Shown here: positions 10,959 to 21,507 of the stretch, piece after piece
Layout of the letters: each line of letters starts with the position of its first letter
Numbering within the stretch: the first letter of the stretch is position 1
From: an uncultured Anaerolineae bacterium
GTDB taxonomy: Bacteria > Chloroflexota > Anaerolineae > Promineifilales > Promineifilaceae
Direction of reading: 5' to 3'
Length of the DNA stretch: 64,000 nt
Assembly: GCA_905479495.1 (NCBI GenBank)
Contig: CAJQMR010000007.1
Span: 434,001-498,000 of the forward strand
Translations under genes and position numbers: made by a program
The notes under the pieces: model-generated
Told to the model about the DNA's origin: nothing
The model's input: the letters and a program-made list of their open reading frames with translations, nothing else
Databases searched by the model: none

Positions 10959-12077
10959 CTACAATTGTTCTAATAAAGAATTGTAAACTTGTTCGATACG
11001 TTTGATGAAGGCTTTAACAGTGTAAATTTGTGTATACCGTTCTTGTGAATTGCGACTCATAGAATAATATTTACTGGGATTATTAAGGATTTCACAGACT
11101 GCCTCACAAATTGCTTCAGGGTTGTTTTTCTCAATGAGCAACCCATTTTTATTATGAATAATTGTTTCTTCAATTGTTCCTTGACGTGTAGTAACTATAG
11201 GCAATCCAGCTGCCATAGCTTCTAAAAGTACAAGAGGCTGGCCTTCATAAGGATAAAATGTAGGCATGACAAAGATGTGGGCTTCACGGAAAAAGTTAAG
11301 TTTAGCTTCCTTTATGACGGGTGCTCGTATTTCAACATATGAGCTTAAGTCGAGTTCCGTGATGATTTGCTGTGCCTCCTGATAATCAACCTCTTCCCCT
11401 TTATTTCCGGCAAGAACACATTGTATCTCTGGGATATGCTGTTTGATGTCTGGCATTGCCTTAATTAAGTCAATAAATCCTTTTTCCTTAATAAGGTTAC
11501 TTAAAAAAATTATTTTAGGCGATTCTATTGTTCGTTGTGGAATTTGTGCAAGTTCATCACCCTCTATGCCGTAAGGGATAATGAAAATCCTATCATTGCG
11601 GATAAAATCTGCAAAAATGTGCCTCAAATTCTCACCGAGGACAATACTGGCTAATACCCGTCGTAGCGTTTGACGAACCCACCATTTTTTAAGGCGGGAA
11701 CTTTTGTTGAAAAACTTATGGAAGTAACCGCCATGCAAATGAATGACTACAGGTATATGGAAAAATGCTGCGATCCAAATAAAGCCTGAATCTTTGATAA
11801 ATGCTGGAAAGTTTTGTCCAATAGGTAAATGCACAAAATCAGGTCGTTGTTTAATAATGATAAGAATAAATCGTAACCAATACTTGAGCCCTAAATAAAC
11901 ATTGGTTAAATCTATTTTTCCAAGTGTATTGATGGGACGAGGATCGGCCGTATCTAAATGCAACAAGTTGAATTTAGATCTAGTTGGCCAAAATCGAACA
12001 ATATATTCATTGGCAACGTTCCGTCCATGATATGGGGGAGGAACAGAACTTACTAATAAAATTTTTTGTTTTTGCAA
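10959..12077 (-). CDS. Glycosyltransferase family 4
   Basis: 372 aa; FVMPTFYPYEGQPLVLLEAMAAGLPIVTTRQG C-terminal GT4 motif. Confidence 0.9.
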   Translation of the reverse strand: MQKQKILLVSSVPPPYHGRNVANEYIVRFWPTRSKFNLLHLDTADPRPINTLGKIDLTNVYLGLKYWLRFILIIIKQRPDFVHLPIGQNFPAFIKDSGFIWIAAFFHIPVVIHLHGGYFHKFFNKSSRLKKWWVRQTLRRVLASIVLGENLRHIFADFIRNDRIFIIPYGIEGDELAQIPQRTIESPKIIFLSNLIKEKGFIDLIKAMPDIKQHIPEIQCVLAGNKGEEVDYQEAQQIITELDLSSYVEIRAPVIKEAKLNFFREAHIFVMPTFYPYEGQPLVLLEAMAAGLPIVTTRQGTIEETIIHNKNGLLIEKNNPEAICEAVCEILNNPSKYYSMSRNSQERYTQIYTVKAFIKRIEQVYNSLLEQL

Positions 12078-12172
12078 AAAAGCATCTCCAATTCATTGAA
12101 AACATAGGAATGAAATTGAGTATCCAATGATGGACGTTAGTGTAGACTAGTCAGTACAATACTATTTTGAAA

Positions 12173-13288
12173 TCATCTTTCATATAATGGAAGTAGATTT
12201 GTTTTTACTATTTTATCCCAACTATACTGATGTGCATCTTCTCTTGCGAGGTTACCCATTTTGAGAGAGTGGTTCTTGTTTTCTAGAAGCTGGCAAATTG
12301 CATTTGCGAAAGCGTTTGAATTGTCGTCGGCTAATAAGCCGTTTTTTTTATGATTAATCAGCTCTCGATTGGCATAAGTAGCTGTTGCAATTGTTGGTAA
12401 ACCAGAGGCCATATACTCTAAGGTTTTTGTCGGTGGCTGAAAATTAAAGTAAGGTGTAATGGGAATGTATGATAAAGCAGCATCGGCTGTTTGCAGATAT
12501 TTGGGAACATCTTCGTATGGCACGTGACCTAAGAACTTGACACAATTTTCGATGCCAAGTGTATTAACTTGCTTTATTAATATTGGTAAGCTTGGCCCAT
12601 CCCCCAATATTAAGAGTTGTATCCCTTTATTAATTGAAGTTGCAAAGTGGAATGACGAAATTATATTCTCAAGTTTACGCACCGGCCGCAATGTACCACA
12701 GTAAACAAATATAAATTCATGATCTTGGTAGCCAAGTTTTACTCTGGTGTCTTTGGAATTAGCTGGGTGGAATGTGGTTACATTTACACCAAGTGGAATT
12801 GTATGCCACGTTAATGATGGCCCAAAAATTGTTTCTCCTACTTTTTCTGCAATAGCAATACGTTCGTGGAAGCACCTGCTTTCTAATCGTGTAATAATGT
12901 GACTTGTTTTGCCTCGAAAACCGAGAGCCATACTGACCGTTCGGACGTCAATGACCCATTTATGAGATGCATGTTTATATAAGATCGGCAAAAGTCCGAC
13001 ACCACGAAAAGCGTGTGCATGTATTACATCAAAAGGTGTATTTTGAGACAAGAATCGTTTTAAGTTAAAAACAAAGGAATATTGTGCTTGGAACCTGCTT
13101 TGGATGATATTGGCAGAGGAAAGTAGACGGTTTACATGAACGCCTTTAATTGTTTCATAAGGCTTGTCTTTTTCCTTGCCCAAGGCAATAACCTCAACAT
13201 GATGCCCTTGTTTTGCTAGGTTGGTGCAATATTCATATATTGCTGCATATTGTGGATAGTAGGCGAAAGTAATGTGACAAATTTTCAT
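12173..13288 (-). CDS. Glycosyltransferase family 4
   Basis: 371 aa; FVYCGTLRPVRKLENII, KTLEYMASGLPTIATATYANRELI. Confidence 0.9.
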   Translation of the reverse strand: MKICHITFAYYPQYAAIYEYCTNLAKQGHHVEVIALGKEKDKPYETIKGVHVNRLLSSANIIQSRFQAQYSFVFNLKRFLSQNTPFDVIHAHAFRGVGLLPILYKHASHKWVIDVRTVSMALGFRGKTSHIITRLESRCFHERIAIAEKVGETIFGPSLTWHTIPLGVNVTTFHPANSKDTRVKLGYQDHEFIFVYCGTLRPVRKLENIISSFHFATSINKGIQLLILGDGPSLPILIKQVNTLGIENCVKFLGHVPYEDVPKYLQTADAALSYIPITPYFNFQPPTKTLEYMASGLPTIATATYANRELINHKKNGLLADDNSNAFANAICQLLENKNHSLKMGNLAREDAHQYSWDKIVKTNLLPLYER

Positions 13289-13293
13289 AATGC

Positions 13294-14670
13294 TTAAGGC
13301 AGGGTAGATGTTGTGAGCTCAATATGTTTGTCCATGTCAATATTTTTATATGCAAAACCAACGGTAATAAAAAACCATACAGTTAAAGAAATTTGTTGGA
13401 CTTCAAAGATCGGATTTGTACCTATTCCTGCGAGATAAGCCATCAAAGCGCCAATTGCGGACAAGGTCAAACCATGCGCAATATGTGGCTTAAGTCTTTT
13501 GGTTTTTTTTTGTAAAGAAATAAAAACCAAAATATATACTAGAAAGATTAAGCTTGTTCCAATAATACCGTATTCTGTTATTGTAAGGCTAAGCTGGCTG
13601 CCACGTGAGAAAGAGTTTTTAAAGGGAAAATCTCGTTTGTATTCATCATAAAGGGGTGAACCCAAGGTAGAAGCTGTCTTACTAACATACCAGCCTGGCC
13701 CCACACCAATTAAAGGGGATGCGTGTGACTTTAATTTATCCCAACTATACAGAAAGAAACCAATGCGACCGGCTGAAGGCCTTTCTTCGGAAATCGCGAG
13801 CTGAGCTTTTACAATTGGCTCCAATTTATATGCTACTGGTGTGGTTAAGGGGGATTGTAGATAGGCATAAATAGCACCAACAAAAAACCCAATTCCTAAA
13901 AGAGCATACAGAACGTGTTTTGGTTTTAGAGATTGGGATATCACAAATAGGAGGAGTAACAATGGCATTAGGTAATATAAAGCGCGTGTACTTGTAAAAG
14001 CAATAGTAAGCATAGGAATTATGATCTGTTTGTAGTCGTTTTTGATTCCCGACCAGTTATTGCCAATGCCAATTAATAACATGATACCAGCAAAATACCC
14101 TAGCTTATGCGCACCGTTGGGCCCCATTATTCCTGTTGCAAAATCTTCTAAAAAGATGTCTCCTGTTTTTAAGAAAGAAACGATCATTTGTAGGAGGAGT
14201 ACGAAAAAATTCGAATACAAAAAGAACCAAAATAATCGAACCAATTTATCCAAGAACGAAGAAGATACTCTTAATTGAATGATTGCATAAAAAAGCAAAA
14301 CATATTGGAATGTGTCACGGAAGGCAAAAATTACATTGAAAGGATGCACGCTATTAATTATTGCAGCGAAAAAAGTAAAGATAATAAATAGCAGAAAGGG
14401 AAAATCTATTGGCGTGCGTACAAACGGCCGTTTATACAGCACAATTTTCAAAACCCAATTTAAGGTTAGCCCTACTAATAGAAATTCATCTAATAGGTCT
14501 ACATTCTTTAATAATCCAGGTAGTGGTAAATAGAGAAATAAATCTTGAAGAAAAGTAAAAATAATAAGCAGAAACAAAGAAAGTTTGGGGGCATTTAAAC
14601 ACAGCAAAATTCCGAAAACTGCAACCATAAAGAAGCTTGGTAGAATGAGAAATGTAAGGAGAGTATCCAT
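13294..14670 (-). CDS. O-antigen polymerase (Wzy)-like membrane protein
   Basis: 458 aa, about 10 TM, PLIGVGPGWYVSK...SQLSLTITEYGIIGTSL. Confidence 0.75.
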   Translation of the reverse strand: MDTLLTFLILPSFFMVAVFGILLCLNAPKLSLFLLIIFTFLQDLFLYLPLPGLLKNVDLLDEFLLVGLTLNWVLKIVLYKRPFVRTPIDFPFLLFIIFTFFAAIINSVHPFNVIFAFRDTFQYVLLFYAIIQLRVSSSFLDKLVRLFWFFLYSNFFVLLLQMIVSFLKTGDIFLEDFATGIMGPNGAHKLGYFAGIMLLIGIGNNWSGIKNDYKQIIIPMLTIAFTSTRALYYLMPLLLLLFVISQSLKPKHVLYALLGIGFFVGAIYAYLQSPLTTPVAYKLEPIVKAQLAISEERPSAGRIGFFLYSWDKLKSHASPLIGVGPGWYVSKTASTLGSPLYDEYKRDFPFKNSFSRGSQLSLTITEYGIIGTSLIFLVYILVFISLQKKTKRLKPHIAHGLTLSAIGALMAYLAGIGTNPIFEVQQISLTVWFFITVGFAYKNIDMDKHIELTTSTLP

Positions 14671-14673
14671 GAA

Positions 14674-15786
14674 TTAAGTTGAGTACTTCTCTATTGCTTG
14701 TTGGAATGAATGCCCAACGGCCGTTGCTAAATATCTCTCCTGTATATGCTGATACGCATTGACTCCAAGTGTAGTTCTGTACAGATCATCATTTAATAGC
14801 TTTCGTGTTGCTTCAAGCACTGCTGTTAAATCTTTACTATCTACAAGAAGCCCTGTTTTATTATGAACTATTTGTTCTTTCATGCCGCCAAATTGATTGG
14901 CAAGGCACGGTTTTTGACTTGCGGCTGCTTCTAAAATCACATTGCCGAAGCTTTCCGCATATGAAAAATGAAGCAAAAAATCGCAGGCAAGATACCAATT
15001 TCTAATATGGTTGGAACGACCAATCATTTGAATACGAGATGAGTTGTTTGCTGCTTTTTCAAATTGATCCTTATAGCTCATATAGTAATATCCGCTGCCC
15101 ACAATCACCCACCGAACATGTTGATATTCATTACTTATGTGCTGAAACACAGGTAAATAATCCCATAGTCCCCGCGCCTTATTCTGAAAATTAAAATTGG
15201 TGACCGTTAAGATAATACGGTCCTCAGAATTTAAGCGCAATGTATTTTTTGCCCTTTGTATTTTTTCCTGAGAGCTTTCTTGAAAATATGATGTAGCAAT
15301 AAAAACAGGCACAACGATCTCTCTTGGCGAGCGAGTTGGGATATGTTGTGCTATCGTTTTCAAGAGGAAATGGGAGACAGGCAACAGAAAGTCGGCGCGT
15401 TTCACCAGAAGGTTTGCGACGTGAAGAAGTAACCAACTCTTGATTTTCTTAAAAATAGAGACGTCGCTTGTTAGCAGCTCCCTTGTTTCCAACCAAACAT
15501 CCCCTCTCAACCGTGCAGCAAATTGTATACCAAAAAGACGGGCCGCTAAAAAGAGAAAAAGCGCATAAAATCCAAACATGTCAACAATGATTAACCATGG
15601 TCGCGAGCGCTTTTGAAGGAAAGAAAGGATCCTAAAAAGCTTTTGTAATCGTTGCAGTTTCGATTTATCTGTCAGTTCAAAATAAGCTATTGTCCATTTA
15701 GTATTTTCTAGAGCAGCCTTTAATTTATGTCCTCGTGATCCAGCCACGAAGAGGATGGTTTCATTGGTTTGTTTTATTCTATGCAC
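14674..15786 (-). CDS. Glycosyltransferase family 4
   Basis: 370 aa; SYAESFGNVILEAAASQKPCLANQFGGMKEQIVHNKTGLLVD. Confidence 0.9.
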   Translation of the reverse strand: MHRIKQTNETILFVAGSRGHKLKAALENTKWTIAYFELTDKSKLQRLQKLFRILSFLQKRSRPWLIIVDMFGFYALFLFLAARLFGIQFAARLRGDVWLETRELLTSDVSIFKKIKSWLLLHVANLLVKRADFLLPVSHFLLKTIAQHIPTRSPREIVVPVFIATSYFQESSQEKIQRAKNTLRLNSEDRIILTVTNFNFQNKARGLWDYLPVFQHISNEYQHVRWVIVGSGYYYMSYKDQFEKAANNSSRIQMIGRSNHIRNWYLACDFLLHFSYAESFGNVILEAAASQKPCLANQFGGMKEQIVHNKTGLLVDSKDLTAVLEATRKLLNDDLYRTTLGVNAYQHIQERYLATAVGHSFQQAIEKYST

Positions 15787-15798
15787 CAGTTTCCTATG

Positions 15799-17076
15799 TC
15801 AGATAATCTTTGCTCTTATGTAGATAAACATTGTTGTAAAACCAACAAAATAGCTAATGACTGTTACGATAGCTGCCCCAATGAAACTCCATTGGGGGAT
15901 TAAAATTAGGTTGAGGACCACATTAACAATGGCAACAAGACCTGTAATGTACATGGTTGCTTTTTGATGATTGGTAGCGTTTAAGAATATGCCACAGGTG
16001 CTGCTGAGGGACAAGAAGAAGATGGCCCAAGCCAGAATTCGTAGAGCCTTATCACTTTGCCCCACAAAGGCATCCCCAAAAAATAGCGTGATTATTTGTG
16101 TTGCTCCAACTGTTGTGACCACAGCGGCAAGTAGTCCAAAGATAAACATGATGCCTAAACTATTGTAGAAAAGTTTACGTAACGCTACTTTATCATTGAC
16201 AGCTTTAGAAAATCGGGGAAAAACTGAGGCGAAAAATGCAGATGAAATAGCTGAAGTACCAGCCATAAAACTGTAGGCGGCATTATAAATACCAACAGCT
16301 TCTTCATTCGAGTAGATGGATAACATTACAGAATCAATCCGAAAATATAGAATAGCAAAGATGGATATAAAGGCGAGTGGGTACGCTTCAATGATAAGTG
16401 CTCCCCAGAACTTCATGTCAAAAGCAAGTCGAGGCCTCACAAATCTGGTAATCATAAAATAATTGCTTTGCAAAAACTTACTAATAGCAATGATTAGCAA
16501 GAGTAAAATAAACCACCATAGGTTCCCACCCAACGCAAATATGATAGGAGTAAATATTAGAAGGAGAACCCCCCGAATCAAGATAACAACCGCTTCTAAC
16601 TCCATGGATTCATGCGCTTCGATCACCGCAAAGAATAATAGAGTTACGTAATCAACGGCCGTTATCAATGAAATGCTTAGGATGACAAGCTTAGTTTCCA
16701 GGCTATAACCAATAATGGTTGTAATAATGTAAGCGATGGCGAGTGCCAGAATAGAGCTAAGTAAACGTATACCCAAGGCATTACTTAAATACTTTTGAGT
16801 GATTGTTTTGTCGCGGGCGACTTCTCTGCGAATGATAATTTCTAGGCCAAATTCTACGATGCTAAAGATAATGACGGCCCATGTCATGCCTAATGAATAG
16901 AGTCCAAAATCTTTGACACCCAGATTCCTACCAATCCACGCACTAAAAATAAAGGCGACTGCCTTTGTAAACATCCTGGCAATACCTAATACTCCGATGT
17001 TTTTGACAAGTATTTTATTGTTGGTGATAAAAGGAATCTTCCATTCCTTGATGCCGAGAAATTTATAGTTAGACAC
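15799..17076 (-). CDS. Oligosaccharide flippase (Wzx/MATE-like)
   Basis: 425 aa, ~12 TM, IARMFTKAVAFIFSAWIGRNLGVKDFGLYSLGMTW polysaccharide synthase/flippase pattern. Confidence 0.9.
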   Translation of the reverse strand: MSNYKFLGIKEWKIPFITNNKILVKNIGVLGIARMFTKAVAFIFSAWIGRNLGVKDFGLYSLGMTWAVIIFSIVEFGLEIIIRREVARDKTITQKYLSNALGIRLLSSILALAIAYIITTIIGYSLETKLVILSISLITAVDYVTLLFFAVIEAHESMELEAVVILIRGVLLLIFTPIIFALGGNLWWFILLLLIIAISKFLQSNYFMITRFVRPRLAFDMKFWGALIIEAYPLAFISIFAILYFRIDSVMLSIYSNEEAVGIYNAAYSFMAGTSAISSAFFASVFPRFSKAVNDKVALRKLFYNSLGIMFIFGLLAAVVTTVGATQIITLFFGDAFVGQSDKALRILAWAIFFLSLSSTCGIFLNATNHQKATMYITGLVAIVNVVLNLILIPQWSFIGAAIVTVISYFVGFTTMFIYIRAKII

Positions 17077-17077
17077 G

Positions 17078-18127
17078 TCAATGGCCTCTAATAATTGCTA
17101 ATTGACTTTGTGCATATTGATTCTTGGGCTCTATATTTAATATAGCCGTATACATATTTGCGGCTTGTGTCCACTTTTCCTGCTGGTTATATAAATCTCC
17201 GAGTAAACGATATGCTTGCATATTTTGGGGATCGATTTGAACGGCCGTTTGCCATAAAGCTTCCGTTTTCTGAACATCATGGTAAGTTTCAAAATAAACC
17301 ATACCCAGCCAAATATGGGCCTGATAATGGATAGGATGAATCTTGATTGCTTCTTGCATATAAGTGATAGCGGCTTGGGGATTGTTTGTTTGCCATTTGG
17401 CATAACCCAACAAAAAATGCGCCTGAGCTTCTGACCATGAAGTTGAGAATTGATTTGCTGTTAATGCTGCTTCGTATGTTTGCAATATCAATGGCCAGTT
17501 TGGCAATGTCGCGTGATCTCGATACAAATTGCCGAGTTCCCAGTACACGTCACTGAGCTTGGTGTCAATGATGGTGAAGTTATTATTTTGCACGGCCGTT
17601 TCAAAGGCAGTCATCGCCTTTTCCCAATCCATTTGATAGATATATATTTTTCCTAATAAGTACCAAGGTGTACTTCGGGTTTTATCGTACAGAGTTGCAT
17701 AACCTAACCAACGCTCTGCATAATCATACGCTTCAAGATCCATTGCTAGTTGACCCCAGGCAATAAGATCCGATGAGGGCACATACCCCTTTTCCCACTC
17801 TTCCAATGCAAGCTTTTGATTATCTTCAATGAAAAAAAGATAACCAGAAATGCGATGAGCATATGGAGCCGTTCCATATGAAGTTGCACGATCAATCCTA
17901 TCTCTTAACATTTCTATTCTGGCAGGAGATAATACGCTTTCCCATTCCAAAAAGTTTTTAGTTACATCTACCCCGATTAAGGCATGGCTCCAGGTTAACC
18001 ATAGTTGATTTTTGTAATATTGATTTGGTAAGTCTGCAGCATTTAAGACAATAAACGCAAAAATGAAAGCAGACAAAAATTTTAAAATTGAGTGATGATC
18101 AATAGTCGATACAAACTTAAGTCTCAT
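17078..18127 (-). CDS. TPR-repeat protein with N-terminal membrane segment
   Basis: 349 aa, repeated TPR units (AITYMQEAIKIHPIHYQAHIWLGMVYFE; AYRLLGDLYNQQEKWTQAANMYTAILNIEPKN). Confidence 0.85.
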   Translation of the reverse strand: MRLKFVSTIDHHSILKFLSAFIFAFIVLNAADLPNQYYKNQLWLTWSHALIGVDVTKNFLEWESVLSPARIEMLRDRIDRATSYGTAPYAHRISGYLFFIEDNQKLALEEWEKGYVPSSDLIAWGQLAMDLEAYDYAERWLGYATLYDKTRSTPWYLLGKIYIYQMDWEKAMTAFETAVQNNNFTIIDTKLSDVYWELGNLYRDHATLPNWPLILQTYEAALTANQFSTSWSEAQAHFLLGYAKWQTNNPQAAITYMQEAIKIHPIHYQAHIWLGMVYFETYHDVQKTEALWQTAVQIDPQNMQAYRLLGDLYNQQEKWTQAANMYTAILNIEPKNQYAQSQLAIIRGH

Positions 18128-18200
18128 CTTGATCTGCTGTTCATTCGTTTATGTAAATAGAAAATTTTGTAAATTGGGGTACTTGCAAGAACTGGGGATT

Positions 18201-19124
18201 TTAATGACTTTGCTGCCATTTAGTAAACCATGAATAAGTTGCCCTTAACCCTTCTTCCAATGAAACTTGAGGCTCCCAGTTGAGCTCGCGCTTAACCTTG
18301 CTGATGGCTGAGTAATTCTTCCTAATATCTCCTTGACGCCCGGGTCCCTGTTTGATGGAGATTGGAGAACTGATAGTGTGTTGAATCATTTGGGCAAGTT
18401 CTTGAATGCTAGTTTCTTTGCCTGTAGCAATTTGAAAGATTTCCCCACCAATATCACTTGTTAATGCTTTGATGATCACATCACATAAATCTTTTACGTA
18501 AATAAAATCTCTAGTTTGTTCTCCATCGCCGTCAATAGTGATTTCACCGCGTTCCACAATATCTTTTAAGAATTGGGCAACCACACTATTTTTGTGAATA
18601 GAAAATGGGCCATATAAATTTGCAAATCGCAAAACAACTGTGTTCACTCCCCAAGATCCGTGATAGGCTAAACAGTACCCTTCTCCAGCTAATTTGCTTG
18701 CACCGTAAGGTGAAATTGGTAATGGGGCTTTGTCTTCGGTTGCTGGCGGAGATTGCTTGCCTAGTGGTGCATTGGAAGATGCATATACAAACTTTTTGAT
18801 ATTATGTATGCGACAAGCTTCTAGTAAATTTAACGTGCCAACTATATTTAGCTGACAATCATGATATGGGTCCTCAATAGAACCTATGACCCCCGTTTGT
18901 GCAGCTAGATGAACAATAGCGTCAATATTAGAAACGGCCGTTTCTACATCCGACTTATTCAAAATGTCTCCACGAATTATCATTACATCTTTAGGCAAGT
19001 AATCTCGCTGGCCTGTACTGAAATTATCCAATATTCGTACATCGAAACCTGCGTCCAGCAAAGCTGATACGACATTAGCTCCTACAAATCCAGCACCACC
19101 AGTCACTAATACATGCAGACCCAT
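18201..19124 (-). CDS. NAD-dependent epimerase/dehydratase (UDP-glucose 4-epimerase-like)
   Basis: VTGGAGFVGANVV, YGASKLAGE, RFANLYGP. Confidence 0.88.
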   Translation of the reverse strand: MGLHVLVTGGAGFVGANVVSALLDAGFDVRILDNFSTGQRDYLPKDVMIIRGDILNKSDVETAVSNIDAIVHLAAQTGVIGSIEDPYHDCQLNIVGTLNLLEACRIHNIKKFVYASSNAPLGKQSPPATEDKAPLPISPYGASKLAGEGYCLAYHGSWGVNTVVLRFANLYGPFSIHKNSVVAQFLKDIVERGEITIDGDGEQTRDFIYVKDLCDVIIKALTSDIGGEIFQIATGKETSIQELAQMIQHTISSPISIKQGPGRQGDIRKNYSAISKVKRELNWEPQVSLEEGLRATYSWFTKWQQSH

Positions 19125-19262
19125 AATTCAAAAAACCTTTCATTAACATACAAATAGCTATAAATTATTCAGGTACGATGCAACTGTTTGAAGAAAGCTA
19201 TACTAAAACGAGTACATCGGGCCTTTATACCTTTCAAGGATGGGGCTTGCATTCAGTCCTGT

Positions 19263-20411
19263 TTACTTCCAACGAACACGGGGCATTATTTTCCCGGTGT
19301 CAATCTGCTCTTTATATTGGATGACCTTTTCTAGCATTTGTGCAAGAACCGCATCATTCATGTAATTGGGTTCTAATCCAAGGTCTATTAGGCCAGAATG
19401 TGCTGGATTGTAATAATGATCTTCAGATTCCTTGCGTGGATTCTCGATCTGCTTCACGCTTACATCTAGCCCCAACAAAAGCCCCGCCTTCTGCACTCGA
19501 CTGGCTAACTCATTAACAGAGAAAGTTTCCGTAAATTGATTAAGGATTCGTAGCTGACCTTTTTTAGCAGGATTATTTATAGCTAACTCAATGCATTGCA
19601 ACGTGTCTTTTAAGTTGAGATACCCACGAACTTGGCCGCCTTGCCCGTAAACAGTTAATGGAACCTTTGCTACTGCTTGTACCAAAAACCGATTCACAAC
19701 CGTGCCAAAAATATCGTCATAATGGAAGTTTGGCAGAAGACGATCATCCTGGACTGATTCATTAGTGGATAGTCCATAAACAGGACCTTGCATCAAATCT
19801 GTTACCCGGATGCCGAAAGTACGAACATAAAACCATAGCAAGTCGGTATCCAGCACCTTAGTTGTATGGTAAAGGCTGCCAGCTTGACGCGGAAATAAAA
19901 ACTTATCTGACCGGCCTTTATGCTCAATGTCAATCCAGCCTTCTTCAATATCAATATTAGGTGTGCCATATTCACCCATGGTTCCTAATTTGATGATGTG
20001 ACAATCCGGCACATACTCCAAAACTGCCATAATCAAATTAAAAGTTGCATTCAAATTATTATTCAATGTCAACTTTGCTTCATCAAACCCAATCATAGAA
20101 TAGGGTGCAGAAGGTTGCTCCGCGTAATGAACTACGGCCTCAGGCTGAAAATCCTCAAAAATGCGGCTCATCGTACGAAAATCAGTTACATCACCAATTT
20201 CTACGCGTATTTGATAATTGGATATAGACTGAAAAATAGCTGCTCTGTTATGTAAATTAGGCGTTGGTATAAGTGCTTCTGATTGAGTTTGCTGAGCAAT
20301 ATTTCGCCGTAAGTAATTATCAATTACAAATACATCATGCCCTTTAGCAGCAAACGACATGGCTGTTGGCCAACCTAAATAACCATCTCCACCGAGAATT
20401 AAAATACGCAT
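19263..20411 (-). CDS. UDP-sulfoquinovose synthase (SQD1/SqdB-like)
   Basis: GGDGYLGWPTA, EQPSAPYSMI, KLGTMGEYGTPNIDIEEG, YHTTK, VYGQGGQVRGYLNLKDTLQCIELAINNPAKKGQLRILNQFTETFSVNELA, HYYNPAHSGLIDLGLEPNY; extensive recalled similarity to plant SQD1. Confidence 0.9.
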   Translation of the reverse strand: MRILILGGDGYLGWPTAMSFAAKGHDVFVIDNYLRRNIAQQTQSEALIPTPNLHNRAAIFQSISNYQIRVEIGDVTDFRTMSRIFEDFQPEAVVHYAEQPSAPYSMIGFDEAKLTLNNNLNATFNLIMAVLEYVPDCHIIKLGTMGEYGTPNIDIEEGWIDIEHKGRSDKFLFPRQAGSLYHTTKVLDTDLLWFYVRTFGIRVTDLMQGPVYGLSTNESVQDDRLLPNFHYDDIFGTVVNRFLVQAVAKVPLTVYGQGGQVRGYLNLKDTLQCIELAINNPAKKGQLRILNQFTETFSVNELASRVQKAGLLLGLDVSVKQIENPRKESEDHYYNPAHSGLIDLGLEPNYMNDAVLAQMLEKVIQYKEQIDTGKIMPRVRWK

Positions 20412-20432
20412 AAATTTTCCTCTTCAAAAATC

Positions 20433-21476
20433 TTATAAAAGTTTATGTTCATAAAGAAACTGACGTAGTTCTTTTTTCGACATTGCTTTTTCTATTGCTG
20501 AATTATATGGATTTTCCACCCCGGTGCGAATCATTTCTGGATACTCATAATCAATTTCCCCGTAAACTGATTTGAATGCAGGCAACACCACAAAATATCG
20601 TGGCAATTCAACTGTCCGTCTAATTTCTTCGTCATTCAATAATTCTTCATATAACTTTTCACCGGGTTTGCTACCAATGATCTTTATCTGAACATCTTTT
20701 TGCTCGTCGTTATTCTCTTGAGTTAGCGCTTCAATCATAACCTCTGCAAGTATCGAAATGCCAACAACCGGCATTTTGGTCACAAATACTTCTCCGCCTC
20801 GTGCCAACATTGTGGATTCCATTACTAATTGTACCGCTTCCTCAAGCGTCATAATAAAACGTGTCATACGCGGATCTGTTAGTGTGACTGGCCCACCCTG
20901 AGCGATTTGACGTTTGAATAATGGAATAACTGATCCGTGTGACCCTAAAACATTGCCAAAACGTGTTGAGGCAAATATGGGGCCTGAACCACGACGATAG
21001 GCATTCGCAGCAGTCATCAGACGCTCACCCATCAATTTCGATGTTCCCATTACATTTGTGGGGTTAACGGCTTTGTCTGAAGATGTGAACAGGACACGTT
21101 TCACTTGTTTTTGGATGGCCGCTTCAATAATGTTTTGAACGCCGAGGATATTAGTTTGTACTGCATCTGTAGGTGATTTTTCACATAAAATCACATGCTT
21201 TAATGCTGCTGAATGCAAGACTATATCTATTCCATCTATTAAATGGGTCAATCTGTCACGGTCTCGTAAATCCCCTAAATAAAGATTAACCGAAGCATTA
21301 TCCCTATACTCTTCACTTAGGAAGAACAGTGCGCTCTCATTATTATCAATACCAATGATTTCGGACGGTTGGTGAGTAAGAACTTGTTTAAGTAATTCTC
21401 TGCCAACCGTACCGCATACACCGGTGATGAGTACACGTTGGTCTTTCCAAGTGTTGTTAGTCATATGGTTCATCAA
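20433..21476 (-). CDS. UDP-N-acetylglucosamine 4,6-dehydratase-like (CapD/FlaA1 family short form)
   Basis: LITGVCGTVGRELLKQVL, SSDKAVNPTNVMGTSKLMGE, RFGNVLGSHGSVIPLFKRQIAQGGPVTLTDPRMTRFIMT. Confidence 0.92.
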   Translation of the reverse strand: MMNHMTNNTWKDQRVLITGVCGTVGRELLKQVLTHQPSEIIGIDNNESALFFLSEEYRDNASVNLYLGDLRDRDRLTHLIDGIDIVLHSAALKHVILCEKSPTDAVQTNILGVQNIIEAAIQKQVKRVLFTSSDKAVNPTNVMGTSKLMGERLMTAANAYRRGSGPIFASTRFGNVLGSHGSVIPLFKRQIAQGGPVTLTDPRMTRFIMTLEEAVQLVMESTMLARGGEVFVTKMPVVGISILAEVMIEALTQENNDEQKDVQIKIIGSKPGEKLYEELLNDEEIRRTVELPRYFVVLPAFKSVYGEIDYEYPEMIRTGVENPYNSAIEKAMSKKELRQFLYEHKLL

Positions 21477-21507
21477 TTGCCTCGTTTTTCAAAGTGTTGT
21501 ATTGCGC

